From contig JPGV01000044.1 in the NCBI GenBank assembly GCA_000724175.1, forward strand, positions 1-44,714: DNA of 44,714 nucleotides, written 5' to 3'. Made by a program: the position numbers and the translations under genes. The first letter of the stretch is position 1; each line of letters starts with the position of its first letter. Shown piece by piece: positions 17,331 through 25,304 of the stretch. Under the pieces are notes generated by a model that was given only the letters and a program-made list of their open reading frames with translations, had not been told where the DNA came from and did not search any database. Source of the DNA: [Candidatus Thermochlorobacteriaceae] bacterium GBChlB (lineage in GTDB: Bacteria > Bacteroidota > Chlorobiia > Chlorobiales > Thermochlorobacteraceae).

Positions 17331-17546
17331 CAACACACAAATGACCACCACACCCTGACTATGACGGATTCAACCGAATTGCCCGACGGCGCGAACTTTT
17401 ACTGTATGCTGACATATCGGGCGCGTCGTTTGCAGGCGAATGTTACGACGAACATCTGAGCTTGCGCCAAGAATTTTCTTGGTCGGCGACTTAAAACGAT
17501 TGAGCGGCGCGGCGCGTTAAACTCAGCGACAATTAAATGCAAACAT
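17331..17546. other. Intergenic stretch with a start-less open fragment
   Basis: In the plus strand an open segment without an ATG runs from about 17345 to a TAA at 17492-17494. It reads DYDGFNRIARRREL and later GASFAGECYDEHLSLRQEF, in a frame different from the 88-residue gene upstream. It may be the decayed end of a gene. Nothing else is visible before mnmA. Confidence 0.3.
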
Positions 17547-18665
17547 ATGTCCAAGAAAAAAGTAGTGGTTGGAATGTCGGGCGGCGTGGATTCGTCCGTG
17601 GCGGCATGTCTCTTGGCAGAGCAAGGTTACGACATTATCGGCATTACCATGAAGACATGGGATTACGACCTTGCTGGACTGGGCAAAAGTTCCAACAAAG
17701 AAACCGGCTGCTGCTCGCTCGAGTCCATCAACGACGCCAGAAGCGTGGCGGTCTCGCGCGGCTTTTTACATTACACCATTGATTTCCGCGACGACTTCGG
17801 CGACGCTGTGATTGACTACTTCAAAAGTGAGTATCTGCACGGCAGAACGCCGAACCCCTGCGTGATGTGCAACACGAAAGTCAAATGGGATTCGCTCTTG
17901 CAACGCGCCGAACTCTTGGGCGCAGACTACATCGCCACTGGGCATTATGCGCGCGTCCGTTACGAAGACGGTCGATACAAACTCTCCAAAGGGCGCGACC
18001 AAAACAAAGACCAAAGCTACGTGCTTTGGGGTATCTCGCAACGTGCGCTCGCGAAAACGCTGTTCCCGCTTTCAGAACTGACCAAGCCCGATGTGCGCGA
18101 CTTGGCTCGGAAATTCGGCTTGAAAGTAGCAGATAAAGGCGAGAGCTACGAAATCTGTTTCATTCCCGATAACGACTACGAGCGATTTCTCAAAGAAACC
18201 GTCCCGAACTTGGAACGCGACGTGCACGGCGGCAAAATTCTTGACCGACAGGGAAACGAGTTGGGCGAACATCGTGGCTATCCGTTTTACACGATTGGTC
18301 AACGCAAAGGTTTAGGCATTACAACGCCCGAACCCGTGTATGTTACGGAAATACATTACGAAACGAACACCATCGTGGTCGGGCGCGATGAAGACCTGAT
18401 GCATCGAGAACTGACTGCGAACCAAGTGAATTGGATTGCCATTGCGGACTTGCGCGAACCGCTGCAATGCACGGCGAAGATTCGCTACAAAGACACGCCG
18501 GCGCGCTGCACGGTCTTTCCGACGGAAAATCCCACCGTGGCGAAAATTCTCTTCGACGAACCCAAACGTGCCATTACGCCCGGTCAAGCTGTAGTTTTTT
18601 ATCACGGCGACGATGTTTTGGGTGGCGGATTTATTGAATCTGTTTCAAAAAAACCTTCGGCATAA
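17547..18665 (+). CDS. mnmA: tRNA-specific 2-thiouridylase MnmA
   Basis: ATP-dependent enzyme that thiolates U34 at C2 in tRNAs for Lys, Glu and Gln. The 372-residue length is typical. The PP-loop VVGMSGGVDSSVAACLL is at 7-23 (SGGVDSS at 11-17). The active-site Cys in NPCVMCNTKVKWD is Cys108, with Cys105 nearby, and the partner Cys204 is in ESYEICFIPDNDYERF. The C-terminal beta-barrel region PFYTIGQRKGLGI and the tail AITPGQAVVFYHGDDVLGGGFIE are present. The N-terminal insertion between 40 and 60 (KETGCCSLESINDA) is a family feature. The downstream response regulator is on the same strand, about 110 bases away. Confidence 0.97.
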   Translation: MSKKKVVVGMSGGVDSSVAACLLAEQGYDIIGITMKTWDYDLAGLGKSSNKETGCCSLESINDARSVAVSRGFLHYTIDFRDDFGDAVIDYFKSEYLHGRTPNPCVMCNTKVKWDSLLQRAELLGADYIATGHYARVRYEDGRYKLSKGRDQNKDQSYVLWGISQRALAKTLFPLSELTKPDVRDLARKFGLKVADKGESYEICFIPDNDYERFLKETVPNLERDVHGGKILDRQGNELGEHRGYPFYTIGQRKGLGITTPEPVYVTEIHYETNTIVVGRDEDLMHRELTANQVNWIAIADLREPLQCTAKIRYKDTPARCTVFPTENPTVAKILFDEPKRAITPGQAVVFYHGDDVLGGGFIESVSKKPSA

Positions 18666-18778
18666 TTTTTGAACAATCACGGTTGGTCGGCTGAACCGTC
18701 GTCTCAATGAACCGTTGGGAGAATTTGGCCGATTTTCTACAAAACAACTTTTTTCAACCTGTCCAAACAACACAATTT

Positions 18779-19762
18779 ATGTCGCACACGCTGCTCTTCG
18801 TCGATGATGAACCGCAAATTGTCCAATCACTCAGTTTGCTGTTTGATGATTACACCACACTAACGGCAAATAGCGGTATGGAAGCTCTGGAGATATTCAA
18901 GAAAGGCAACCCGATTGATGTGATTGTAAGCGACCAACGCATGCCCGGTATGCTCGGGATTGAGCTTTTAAAAGAAGTCAAGCGCATCAGTCCCACCACT
19001 GTCCGCATTTTGCTCACTGGGTATTCCGACCTTGAAGCCATCATTGAGTCGGTCAATACAGGCGAGATTTTCCGCTATGTCAATAAGCCATGGGCTGGCG
19101 CGAAATTGAAAGACACAGTGTCTCTGGCGTGCAAATATGCCGACCGCTTAAAGTCGACGCCCATGCCTGCACCCAAAGCAACTTCGACAAGTTCAAATTC
19201 TGCAGGACTTCTTAGCACATTAGGCGTGAATGTTCCAACGCCGACGGCGGGCGCGAAAACAGAGATACTCTTCGTCGACCCGAAGCCCGCCAACCTTGCC
19301 GCTTACAAAGAATTGCTCTCGACGAACTACACGGTGCATACTGCGGCCACTGCCGCCGACGCATTCGAGGTGTTGAAGCGCGCGCCCGTCTCGGTGCTTG
19401 TCTCCGAAGTGAATTTAGGCGATACGAGCGGCATTGAGTTTCTGGCGGTGGTCAGCAATGAGCGTCCCGATATTGTCTCCATTCTCGTCAGCGACAGCCG
19501 CGATGCGGGCATTGCCATTCGGCTCATCAATGAAGTGCAAGTCTTCCGCTATCTCATCAAGCCGTTTCAGCGTGAGCTGCTCAAAAGCGCGATTGAACTT
19601 GCCGTCTCCAAACATCAAGTTTTAGTTGACGCACCCGTCTTGAACTCGAAGGCGTATTCGGGGGTTACGCCGGCAGGCACGCTCTCGCAAGGCGACTCGA
19701 AATCGCTCGAGGAAGCGCTCTCCAAAGTGCGCGACTTGATAAAATCCAAAGCGACGTATTAA
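18779..19762 (+). CDS. Response regulator with two receiver domains, the second degenerate
   Basis: A 327-residue protein from the ATG at 18779 (MSHTLLFVDDEP). An in-frame ATG at 18707 would add 24 residues with no domain value. REC1 (about 3-122) is intact: acidic pair Asp9/Asp10, phospho-acceptor Asp52 in VIVSDQRMPG, Thr80 in LLTGYSD and Lys103 in VNKPW. The LTGYSDLEAI and RYVNKPW style is common in RpfG-like regulators. A Pro/Thr/Ser-rich linker (125-160) joins REC2 (about 161-280). REC2 has Glu210 (VLVSEVNLGD) at the Asp position and Asp-Pro (167-168) for the acidic pair, while Lys261 is kept. No output domain follows; the tail (280-327) is helical and Lys/Ser rich. It probably acts through protein contacts. 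Confidence 0.88.
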   Translation: MSHTLLFVDDEPQIVQSLSLLFDDYTTLTANSGMEALEIFKKGNPIDVIVSDQRMPGMLGIELLKEVKRISPTTVRILLTGYSDLEAIIESVNTGEIFRYVNKPWAGAKLKDTVSLACKYADRLKSTPMPAPKATSTSSNSAGLLSTLGVNVPTPTAGAKTEILFVDPKPANLAAYKELLSTNYTVHTAATAADAFEVLKRAPVSVLVSEVNLGDTSGIEFLAVVSNERPDIVSILVSDSRDAGIAIRLINEVQVFRYLIKPFQRELLKSAIELAVSKHQVLVDAPVLNSKAYSGVTPAGTLSQGDSKSLEEALSKVRDLIKSKATY

Positions 19763-20003
19763 TAGCCATCGCGGAAGCGTCGCTGAACGCTGTGTTCGCA
19801 GGCGCGAATTGGACGATGCCTTTTGAGAGAAAATGTTTGCCACAAATTTCGTCTGCACCGCCGTAATATCGTAACGACCAGACCACATGATGGCGTTGGT
19901 GGCACTGCTGTTACAGTCGCGCCGAACCAGCCCGACCATGCGCCAAATTTGAATGCAAGCAACGGCTCAAGGTCAAGCCCGTCAAAAGAATTTCAAAGGC
20001 ATT
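19763..20003. other. Intergenic stretch downstream of xseA, no gene seen
   Basis: 241 bases separate the convergent response regulator and xseA. No convincing frame, hairpin with T-run or repeat was found. In particular, no xseB-like short acidic helical protein is encoded here. Confidence 0.5.
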
Positions 20004-21203
20004 TCACCGCGCGGTCAGTTTGACGACGCCGTCAAAGAATTTCAGTTCGATGTCGTCGTTGCGCTGAATTTCATTGACGGAGCGGACGAGGCTGCCGTTC
20101 TTGAACGCCAACGCGAATCCGCGTTTCAAAATGCGCTCATGACCCAATGCGTCAAGCGTTTGGAGTGCCGCGCGAACCGCCGTTGCTCTGGCGTTGAATT
20201 TTTCCGTTAGCCCGCGCTCGATGCGCTCCATCGCATAGTCAAGCCGCTGAAGCGCCGTTTCAATGTCCCGTCTTGGCTGATTGAAGGCATAGCTGCCGAC
20301 GACGGCGTCTATCTCCAACGCCTTGCGCTCGACGTCCGCAAGCAGCAGAGCGCTAAGTTCACGAAGCGTTGTTTGGATGGAGTCGAGAAGTTGGTCGGAC
20401 GGCGGTGCGACGAGTTCCGCTGCCATCGAGGGCGTGCCAGCGCGGACATCGGCGACAAAGTCTGCAATGGTGAAATCGGTCTCGTGTCCGACCGCACTGA
20501 TGATGGGAATTTTTGAGCGATAAATCTCACGCGCCAATCGCTCGTCATTGAACGCCCATAAATCTTCCAACGAGCCGCCGCCGCGTGCAACGATAAGCAC
20601 ATCGGGCTTAGGTAATGAGGAGTGCGGCGTGAGCGCGTTAAAAAATTTTATCGCTTGTATGAGTTCTTCCGCCGCGCCCTCGCCCTGCACCCGCACAGGG
20701 TAAAGCACCACCGTCGCTGCAGCGTAGCGGCGTTGCAAGATGCTGCGAATGTCTTGAATGACCGCACCCGTCGGCGAGGTAATGACGCCAATTGTTTCGG
20801 GCAGTCGTGGCAAGGGCTGTTTATGATACTCCTCGAACAAGCCTTGCAAGCGGAGTTTTTCGACAAGCCGCGCAAATTCTTGTTGTAGAAATCCTTCGCC
20901 GACGGGCTTGGCGGAGTCGCAGATGAGTTGATACCTTCCCGACGGCGCATAGACCTCGACGTGACCTTTGACGAGGAGTTCCAGCCCGTCTTCCATTGCA
21001 AACGAAAGCCGCTGCGCCACACTGCGCCAAATGATAGCACTAAGTTGTGCTGACTCGTCTTTGAGCGTAAAATACAGATGCCCCGACGAATGGCGTTTGA
21101 AGTTGGAGACTTCGCCGCGCAAGTCGACGTTGTAAAATTCAGTCTCTAAGGCTTCTTTAATTTTCTCGGTAAGCTCGCTGACGGAATAGATGAAACGCTG
21201 CAT
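20004..21203 (-). CDS. xseA: Exodeoxyribonuclease VII large subunit
   Basis: Catalytic subunit of the single-strand DNA exonuclease involved in mismatch repair and removal of damaged ends. The 399-residue protein has the N-terminal OB-fold (VDLRGEVSNFKRHSSGHLYFTLKDE, about 27-51, and YQLICDSAKPVGEG). The catalytic region includes TSPTGAVIQDI (about 148-158), VARGGGSLEDLWAFNDE (about 205-221) and SAVGHETDFTIADFVADVRAGTPSMAAEL (about 235-263). A long helical stretch (270-375) follows, and the tail ends DGVVKLTAR. The small subunit XseB is not adjacent. It is divergent from the HU-SPOR gene. Confidence 0.95.
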   Translation of the reverse strand: MQRFIYSVSELTEKIKEALETEFYNVDLRGEVSNFKRHSSGHLYFTLKDESAQLSAIIWRSVAQRLSFAMEDGLELLVKGHVEVYAPSGRYQLICDSAKPVGEGFLQQEFARLVEKLRLQGLFEEYHKQPLPRLPETIGVITSPTGAVIQDIRSILQRRYAAATVVLYPVRVQGEGAAEELIQAIKFFNALTPHSSLPKPDVLIVARGGGSLEDLWAFNDERLAREIYRSKIPIISAVGHETDFTIADFVADVRAGTPSMAAELVAPPSDQLLDSIQTTLRELSALLLADVERKALEIDAVVGSYAFNQPRRDIETALQRLDYAMERIERGLTEKFNARATAVRAALQTLDALGHERILKRGFALAFKNGSLVRSVNEIQRNDDIELKFFDGVVKLTAR

Positions 21204-21271
21204 CTGTGCAAGAGATTTAGTATGTTTAAGAGTGAAGTTTAGTTCAAGTTATTTCATTCCAAAAAAGTGGT

Positions 21272-22726
21272 ATGAGCGTCAGTGCCGACATTATTTCAAA
21301 GTCGCTTGCGCCCGCCTTGGGTTTAGATGAGGCGACTGTGGAGGCGTGGGTTTCCACTGCGCTGCATCGCGCTGTTGAAGAACTGATGTTATCGGGCAGT
21401 GTTCAACTCGCCAGCATTGGCATCTTGAAAAAAACGCATGTGCCTTCTGAACCGCACGACTTCGGTGACGGCAAGTTTGGGCTGATGCCGCCGCGCGCGC
21501 GCGTCGAACTCCTATCCGTTGAGGGCGAAGGCGATGACGGCGGATTTATTTACGATGTTGCGCTGGGCGATCTAAAACTCGACGAAGACGCTGCGGAAAA
21601 ATTCGCCAAAGGGTTCGCGCGCGTCGTTGAGAAAGTGCTTGAAGCCAAAGGCTCGTTGGCATTGGGGCGGTTGGGCGCACTCATTCGTTCCAGCACTGGC
21701 GAACTGAGCTTTCAAGAATCCACGTGGCTGGGCGATTTTCTCAACAAGCCATATAAACATCTCGCGCCCGTGATGATTTCCGGCGATGATGATGTTTTAG
21801 AGAAAAAATCAAGCGTAAAGGAGATTGCCCCTGTGGCATTTAAGCCGTCAGAGTTCGGATTGGACAGTCCGCCTGTGCCGAAAAAGCCCAGCGTTCAGCC
21901 CGATGAGTTTTCATTTTCTGCGCCGAAAACTGCCGCCGAAAAAAAAGACGACATAAAGTTCGACCAAGACAGAAAGCGCGAACGCTTTCAGCCGCCCGTC
22001 CCATCGCTCGATGAGCCGAACCCCGACCCCGTTGAGAGCGCGCCGCAAAAAAGCAACTCCACCTATCAATTCAAAGTGCCAAAGCCGATTCAGGACGAAC
22101 CGCTGCCTAACTTAGATGCACTCGCTGTGGAGTCCGCGCCGAGCGACACCAAACGGCTGCTTACTATCGGAAGTAGCACGGCAATTGCAGTAGCCTTCGT
22201 CGTCGCAATGTTCTGGTGGCTCAATCAACTGAGTCGCTCGTCGTCCGACACTGTTGACACGCCGAAACCTGAGCGCGCCGCCGAAAAATCGGTCGAGAAA
22301 AAAGAATCGGCGAAATCAAAAACGGAATCGAGCAAAACCGATGCGCCAGCGCCTGAACCGACAAAGGTTGAGGCAAAGAAATCAGAGCCGCCGACATCGG
22401 AGACAAAAGTCGAACCGAAAAGCGAGCCGCCGAAACCCGTTGCAAATACAGGGCTTCCCGCCGACCTCTCGACGCCAGTGAATGAATCCAAAGGGGGCTG
22501 GGCGATTGTCGTTGCCTCGCGTCCAAGCGAAGCAGAGGCGAAAGCCGTCGCTGCGGACTTCGCTAAAAAAGGCTTTGCAACCAGTATCAAAGCGCGAGAG
22601 GTGAACGGCGAGACACGCTACCGCGTGCGCGTCGGGCAATTTGAAAAACAAGCCGATGCATTGAAAGCCATCAAACAAAATTCAACGCTTCTGCCGCAAG
22701 GCGCGTTCTTAGACAAAATTCAGTAA
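21272..22726 (+). CDS. HU-like DNA-binding / transmembrane / SPOR domain protein
   Basis: A 484-residue membrane-spanning protein. The N-terminal part contains two HU/CCDC81-type domains (about 3-80 and 90-175; LHRAVEELMLSGSVQLASIGIL and VLEAKGSLALGRLGALI are the paired HU-like cores). A charged, Pro-rich linker follows, then one membrane segment (about 296-318, LLTIGSSTAIAVAFVVAMFWW). Next is a periplasmic Lys/Glu/Pro/Ser-rich spacer (about 325-400) and a C-terminal SPOR domain (about 408-484, GGWAIVVASRPSEAEAKAVAADF and YRVRVGQFEKQADAL). SPOR domains bind glycan strands lacking stem peptides at division sites. The layout would put the HU part in the cytosol and the SPOR part in the periplasm, and could link nucleoid and septum. 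This is inference; the family is known in Bacteroidota. bchY begins 19 bases downstream. Confidence 0.88.
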   Translation: MSVSADIISKSLAPALGLDEATVEAWVSTALHRAVEELMLSGSVQLASIGILKKTHVPSEPHDFGDGKFGLMPPRARVELLSVEGEGDDGGFIYDVALGDLKLDEDAAEKFAKGFARVVEKVLEAKGSLALGRLGALIRSSTGELSFQESTWLGDFLNKPYKHLAPVMISGDDDVLEKKSSVKEIAPVAFKPSEFGLDSPPVPKKPSVQPDEFSFSAPKTAAEKKDDIKFDQDRKRERFQPPVPSLDEPNPDPVESAPQKSNSTYQFKVPKPIQDEPLPNLDALAVESAPSDTKRLLTIGSSTAIAVAFVVAMFWWLNQLSRSSSDTVDTPKPERAAEKSVEKKESAKSKTESSKTDAPAPEPTKVEAKKSEPPTSETKVEPKSEPPKPVANTGLPADLSTPVNESKGGWAIVVASRPSEAEAKAVAADFAKKGFATSIKAREVNGETRYRVRVGQFEKQADALKAIKQNSTLLPQGAFLDKIQ

Positions 22727-22745
22727 TCACATTTTGAACGGAGCT

Positions 22746-24044
22746 ATGAGCAGTATGATCAACGACGAAAAATTTTCAAGCCTCTTCAACATTTTAAGCG
22801 ACGCGCAAAAAGATTCGCCTGTCGAAGAAACCAATCTGCACCCGCAAACGATGTGTCCGGCGTTTGGCGGCTTGCGCGTCGTTACGCGCATCGACGGCGC
22901 GCAGGTCTGTATGGCGACGGACAAAGGCTGTATGTATGGACTGACATTTGTAACGCATTTTTACGCCGCTCGAAAATCCATCGTCTCGCCTGAACTGATG
23001 TCGACGCAGCTCTCAAGCGGCTCGATTGTCCCCGATATTCGCGCCACGATTGAGGAAATCGCCAAAGACGAAACCGTGCGGCTGATTCCCGTGGTAAGTT
23101 TATGCGTTGCCGAAACGGCTGGTCTTGCCGAAGAGTTACTCCCGAAAAAAGTTGGAAATGCGGAGGTCGTGTTGGTGCGATTGCCCGCGTATCTTATCAA
23201 ATCGCATCCCGAAGCCAAAGACATCGCGTTGGAATCGTTACTCAAACGCCTTGCAGATTTTTCAAAGAAACGCGAGAAATCGGTGTTGATTGTCGGCGAA
23301 ATTTTCCCGCTCGATGCCATGGCGATTGGCGCGGTGTTGCAAAAAATCGGCGTTGAATCCGTCATCACGTTGCCCTCTCAACATATTGATGATTTCCGCG
23401 AGGCAGGCAGCGCAAGTGCGGTTGCTGTGCTACACCCGTTCTATGAACTCACCGCTGAATTTTTCGAGAAAAATAAAACACCGATTATCGGTGGCAATCC
23501 CGTCGGCGCAAATTCAACTTACAAGTGGATTAAAGACATTGGCGCAGCATTGAAGTTGGACGAGGCATTGGTCGAGCGCGTTGCGCAGGAGGAAAAAGAA
23601 AAAATCAAAGCGGCAATTGCAGCGCGCAAATCGGGCGGCACGGTGATTATCGCAGGCTACGAAGGCAATGAATTTCCGCTGGTGCGGCTTTTGCTCGAGT
23701 CGGGCGTCGCCGTGCCGTACGCGTCTACCTCGATTGCGCATACCAAACTCGGCGACGACGACCACCGCTTACTCACAATGCTCGGCACAGACTTGCGCTA
23801 CCGCAAATACTTGGAAGAAGACCGCCGTGCGATTTTAGAACATAAGCCCGATTTAGTTGTCGGGACGACATCGCTCGACAGTTACGTCAAAGAACTTGGG
23901 ATTCCAGCGGTGTATTACACGAACATTGTGTCATCGCGCCCCATTTACTTCGCGCAAGGTGCGGCGACGATGCTCGACCTGATTCAGTCGCTCATCGCCA
24001 AGCGCCCTGCTTTCGAGAAAATGAAGACATTTTTTGACGCCTAA
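22746..24044 (+). CDS. bchY: Chlorophyllide a reductase subunit Y
   Basis: Subunit of the nitrogenase-like BchXYZ enzyme that reduces ring B of chlorophyllide a on the way to bacteriochlorophyll a. The start used is ATG 22746, preceded by GGAG at 22740-22743; a TTG at 22734 is in frame but unlikely. The 432-residue protein has NLHPQTMCPAFGGLRVVTRI (30-49), DKGCMYGLTFVTHFYAARKS (59-78) and VVSLCVAE (116-123). Cys37, Cys62 and Cys120 are placed as iron-sulfur ligands as in BchY/BchN relatives. AVLHPFYELTAEFF, GGNPVGANSTYKWIKDIG and GTTSLDSYVKELGIPAVYYTNIVSSRP follow, the last being typical of the BchY C-terminus. No bchX or bchZ lies in the window. It follows the HU-SPOR gene by 19 bases and is the best evidence that the organism is phototrophic. 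Confidence 0.92.
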   Translation: MSSMINDEKFSSLFNILSDAQKDSPVEETNLHPQTMCPAFGGLRVVTRIDGAQVCMATDKGCMYGLTFVTHFYAARKSIVSPELMSTQLSSGSIVPDIRATIEEIAKDETVRLIPVVSLCVAETAGLAEELLPKKVGNAEVVLVRLPAYLIKSHPEAKDIALESLLKRLADFSKKREKSVLIVGEIFPLDAMAIGAVLQKIGVESVITLPSQHIDDFREAGSASAVAVLHPFYELTAEFFEKNKTPIIGGNPVGANSTYKWIKDIGAALKLDEALVERVAQEEKEKIKAAIAARKSGGTVIIAGYEGNEFPLVRLLLESGVAVPYASTSIAHTKLGDDDHRLLTMLGTDLRYRKYLEEDRRAILEHKPDLVVGTTSLDSYVKELGIPAVYYTNIVSSRPIYFAQGAATMLDLIQSLIAKRPAFEKMKTFFDA

Positions 24045-24046
24045 TC

Positions 24047-24853
24047 TTATGCCGCTTTGACGCCTTTGCGCACATCGTAAATCATCATCATTGGCGTAAT
24101 GCTCACGTCGGTAAAGCCAGCGTCTCTCATCATTGTCGCTAAGTTGCCTGCAAGAAACGGCTCTGCATACGGTTCGAGGAACATACTGCTGCTAATCTGC
24201 CCGCCGAGCTTCGCCAGCCCGTCGCCCTGCGCGCCGTCAAAAACCAAAAAGACGCCGTTTGGTTTCAAGAGCCGCAAGGCTTCGCGCATTACGCTCAAGC
24301 CTGCATCGGGCGGCATTTCATGGAATAGCAGCGACGCAGTTACAGCATCAAACGAGGCATCTTCAAACGGCAGGTGTTCGGCGTTGCCGTGAATGAACGA
24401 AACATTGGAAAGGTGTTTGGCTTTCAATTTTGCAGCAGCGACCATATAGGGCGAAAGGTCTGCGCCGATGACATCTGCGTCGGGCAGACGTTCGGCAATA
24501 GCGCGCGTTGCGGTGCCAGTGCCGCAGCCTAAATCCAAGACGCGCTTGGCGTTGGCAGGAAAATAGGCGGCGAATTCTTTGCGCAGGAAAGATTCACTTG
24601 GCACAAGAATTTTCTCGGTAATCGGGTCGTAAGTAATCGCTGCGTCTTTATTGAGGTAACCGCCGTCGACGCTGTGAAAATCTTGTTTGTAATAATCGGG
24701 ATAGGAGACGGCGGGATTGGCAAGTCGGTCGCCTTCGGCTTTTAAATCAATGTTGTCGAAAATTCTTTCGGTCAGGAGCGGACGCATCCAAGTTTCATTG
24801 GATTGCAGAAAACTCACAATGCCTTGTTGAAGCGGGTTCAGCGCGATTTTCAT
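24047..24853 (-). CDS. Class I SAM-dependent methyltransferase
   Basis: A 268-residue protein from the ATG at 24853. The frame is open to 24988, but that extension lacks coding character. Motif I RVLDLGCGTGTATRAIAERLP (about 104-124) binds S-adenosylmethionine, followed by VIGADLSPYM (motif II), GNAEHLPFEDASFDAVTASLLFHEMP (motifs III-IV) and LRLLKPNGVFLVFDG, the pattern of Methyltransf_11/UbiE-like enzymes. An N-terminal helical region of about 90 residues precedes the Rossmann core. Small-molecule methylation is likely and the substrate is unknown. It is convergent with bchY with only 2 bases between the stops, so a role in pigment or quinone synthesis is only suggested by proximity. Confidence 0.88.
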   Translation of the reverse strand: MKIALNPLQQGIVSFLQSNETWMRPLLTERIFDNIDLKAEGDRLANPAVSYPDYYKQDFHSVDGGYLNKDAAITYDPITEKILVPSESFLRKEFAAYFPANAKRVLDLGCGTGTATRAIAERLPDADVIGADLSPYMVAAAKLKAKHLSNVSFIHGNAEHLPFEDASFDAVTASLLFHEMPPDAGLSVMREALRLLKPNGVFLVFDGAQGDGLAKLGGQISSSMFLEPYAEPFLAGNLATMMRDAGFTDVSITPMMMIYDVRKGVKAA

Positions 24854-25304
24854 ACTGCAAAGCGGGTTAGAATTGAGCAAAATTTTGTATCGCCTTTTTA
24901 ACCCAAACCTGCCGCGCTTCGTTTCACAGAAGGTGCTTTTTCGCCGTCCGTTTTCCACTAAGCGATTCGGCTCAGTTGGGCGAAGCACTCCGATGAAGCT
25001 CTTTGCTCTTTCAAGCGTCGCAAGCGCGCCTTGATAAGTTCGTCAAGATGACATAAAAGCGCAACCTCTCCGGCGCGCTGCCGAGATGCGGAAAGTGGTC
25101 TGCGTGCATTGAAGGCTGCCGTCGTTTGCTCCGCCCAAGCGTTTATCAACGAGAGACGCAAGACGAGCGCATCATATTTGAATTTAACGATGGCGAGATG
25201 AAACCGATTCTAACGCTCACAAGCAGCGTGTGGCTTAGCGGCGGCGTTGATTGCGCCATGGCGGTCGCACTAACGTTGCGGCTAACATGCCGAGATTAAA
25301 GGCG
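24854..25304. other. Intergenic region, no convincing gene
   Basis: About 450 bases. The minus strand has two weak open frames and the plus strand a 33-codon frame at 25198-25299 that reads MKPILTLTSSVWLSGG near its start. None has a recognised family or ribosome binding site. It may hold the remnants of a lost gene and the control region of the methyltransferase. No terminator for the opposing kinase gene was seen. Confidence 0.4.

Noticed and set aside
19622-19962. Minus-strand frames downstream of xseA considered as xseB
   Set aside because: Arg/Ser-rich and without the helical pattern of the small subunit; they overlap the response regulator end.
25198-25299. Plus-strand frame of 33 codons with a SGGVD stretch resembling a PP-loop
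   Set aside because: Too short, no ribosome binding site and no continuation. The resemblance to MnmA or other PP-loop proteins is probably chance.
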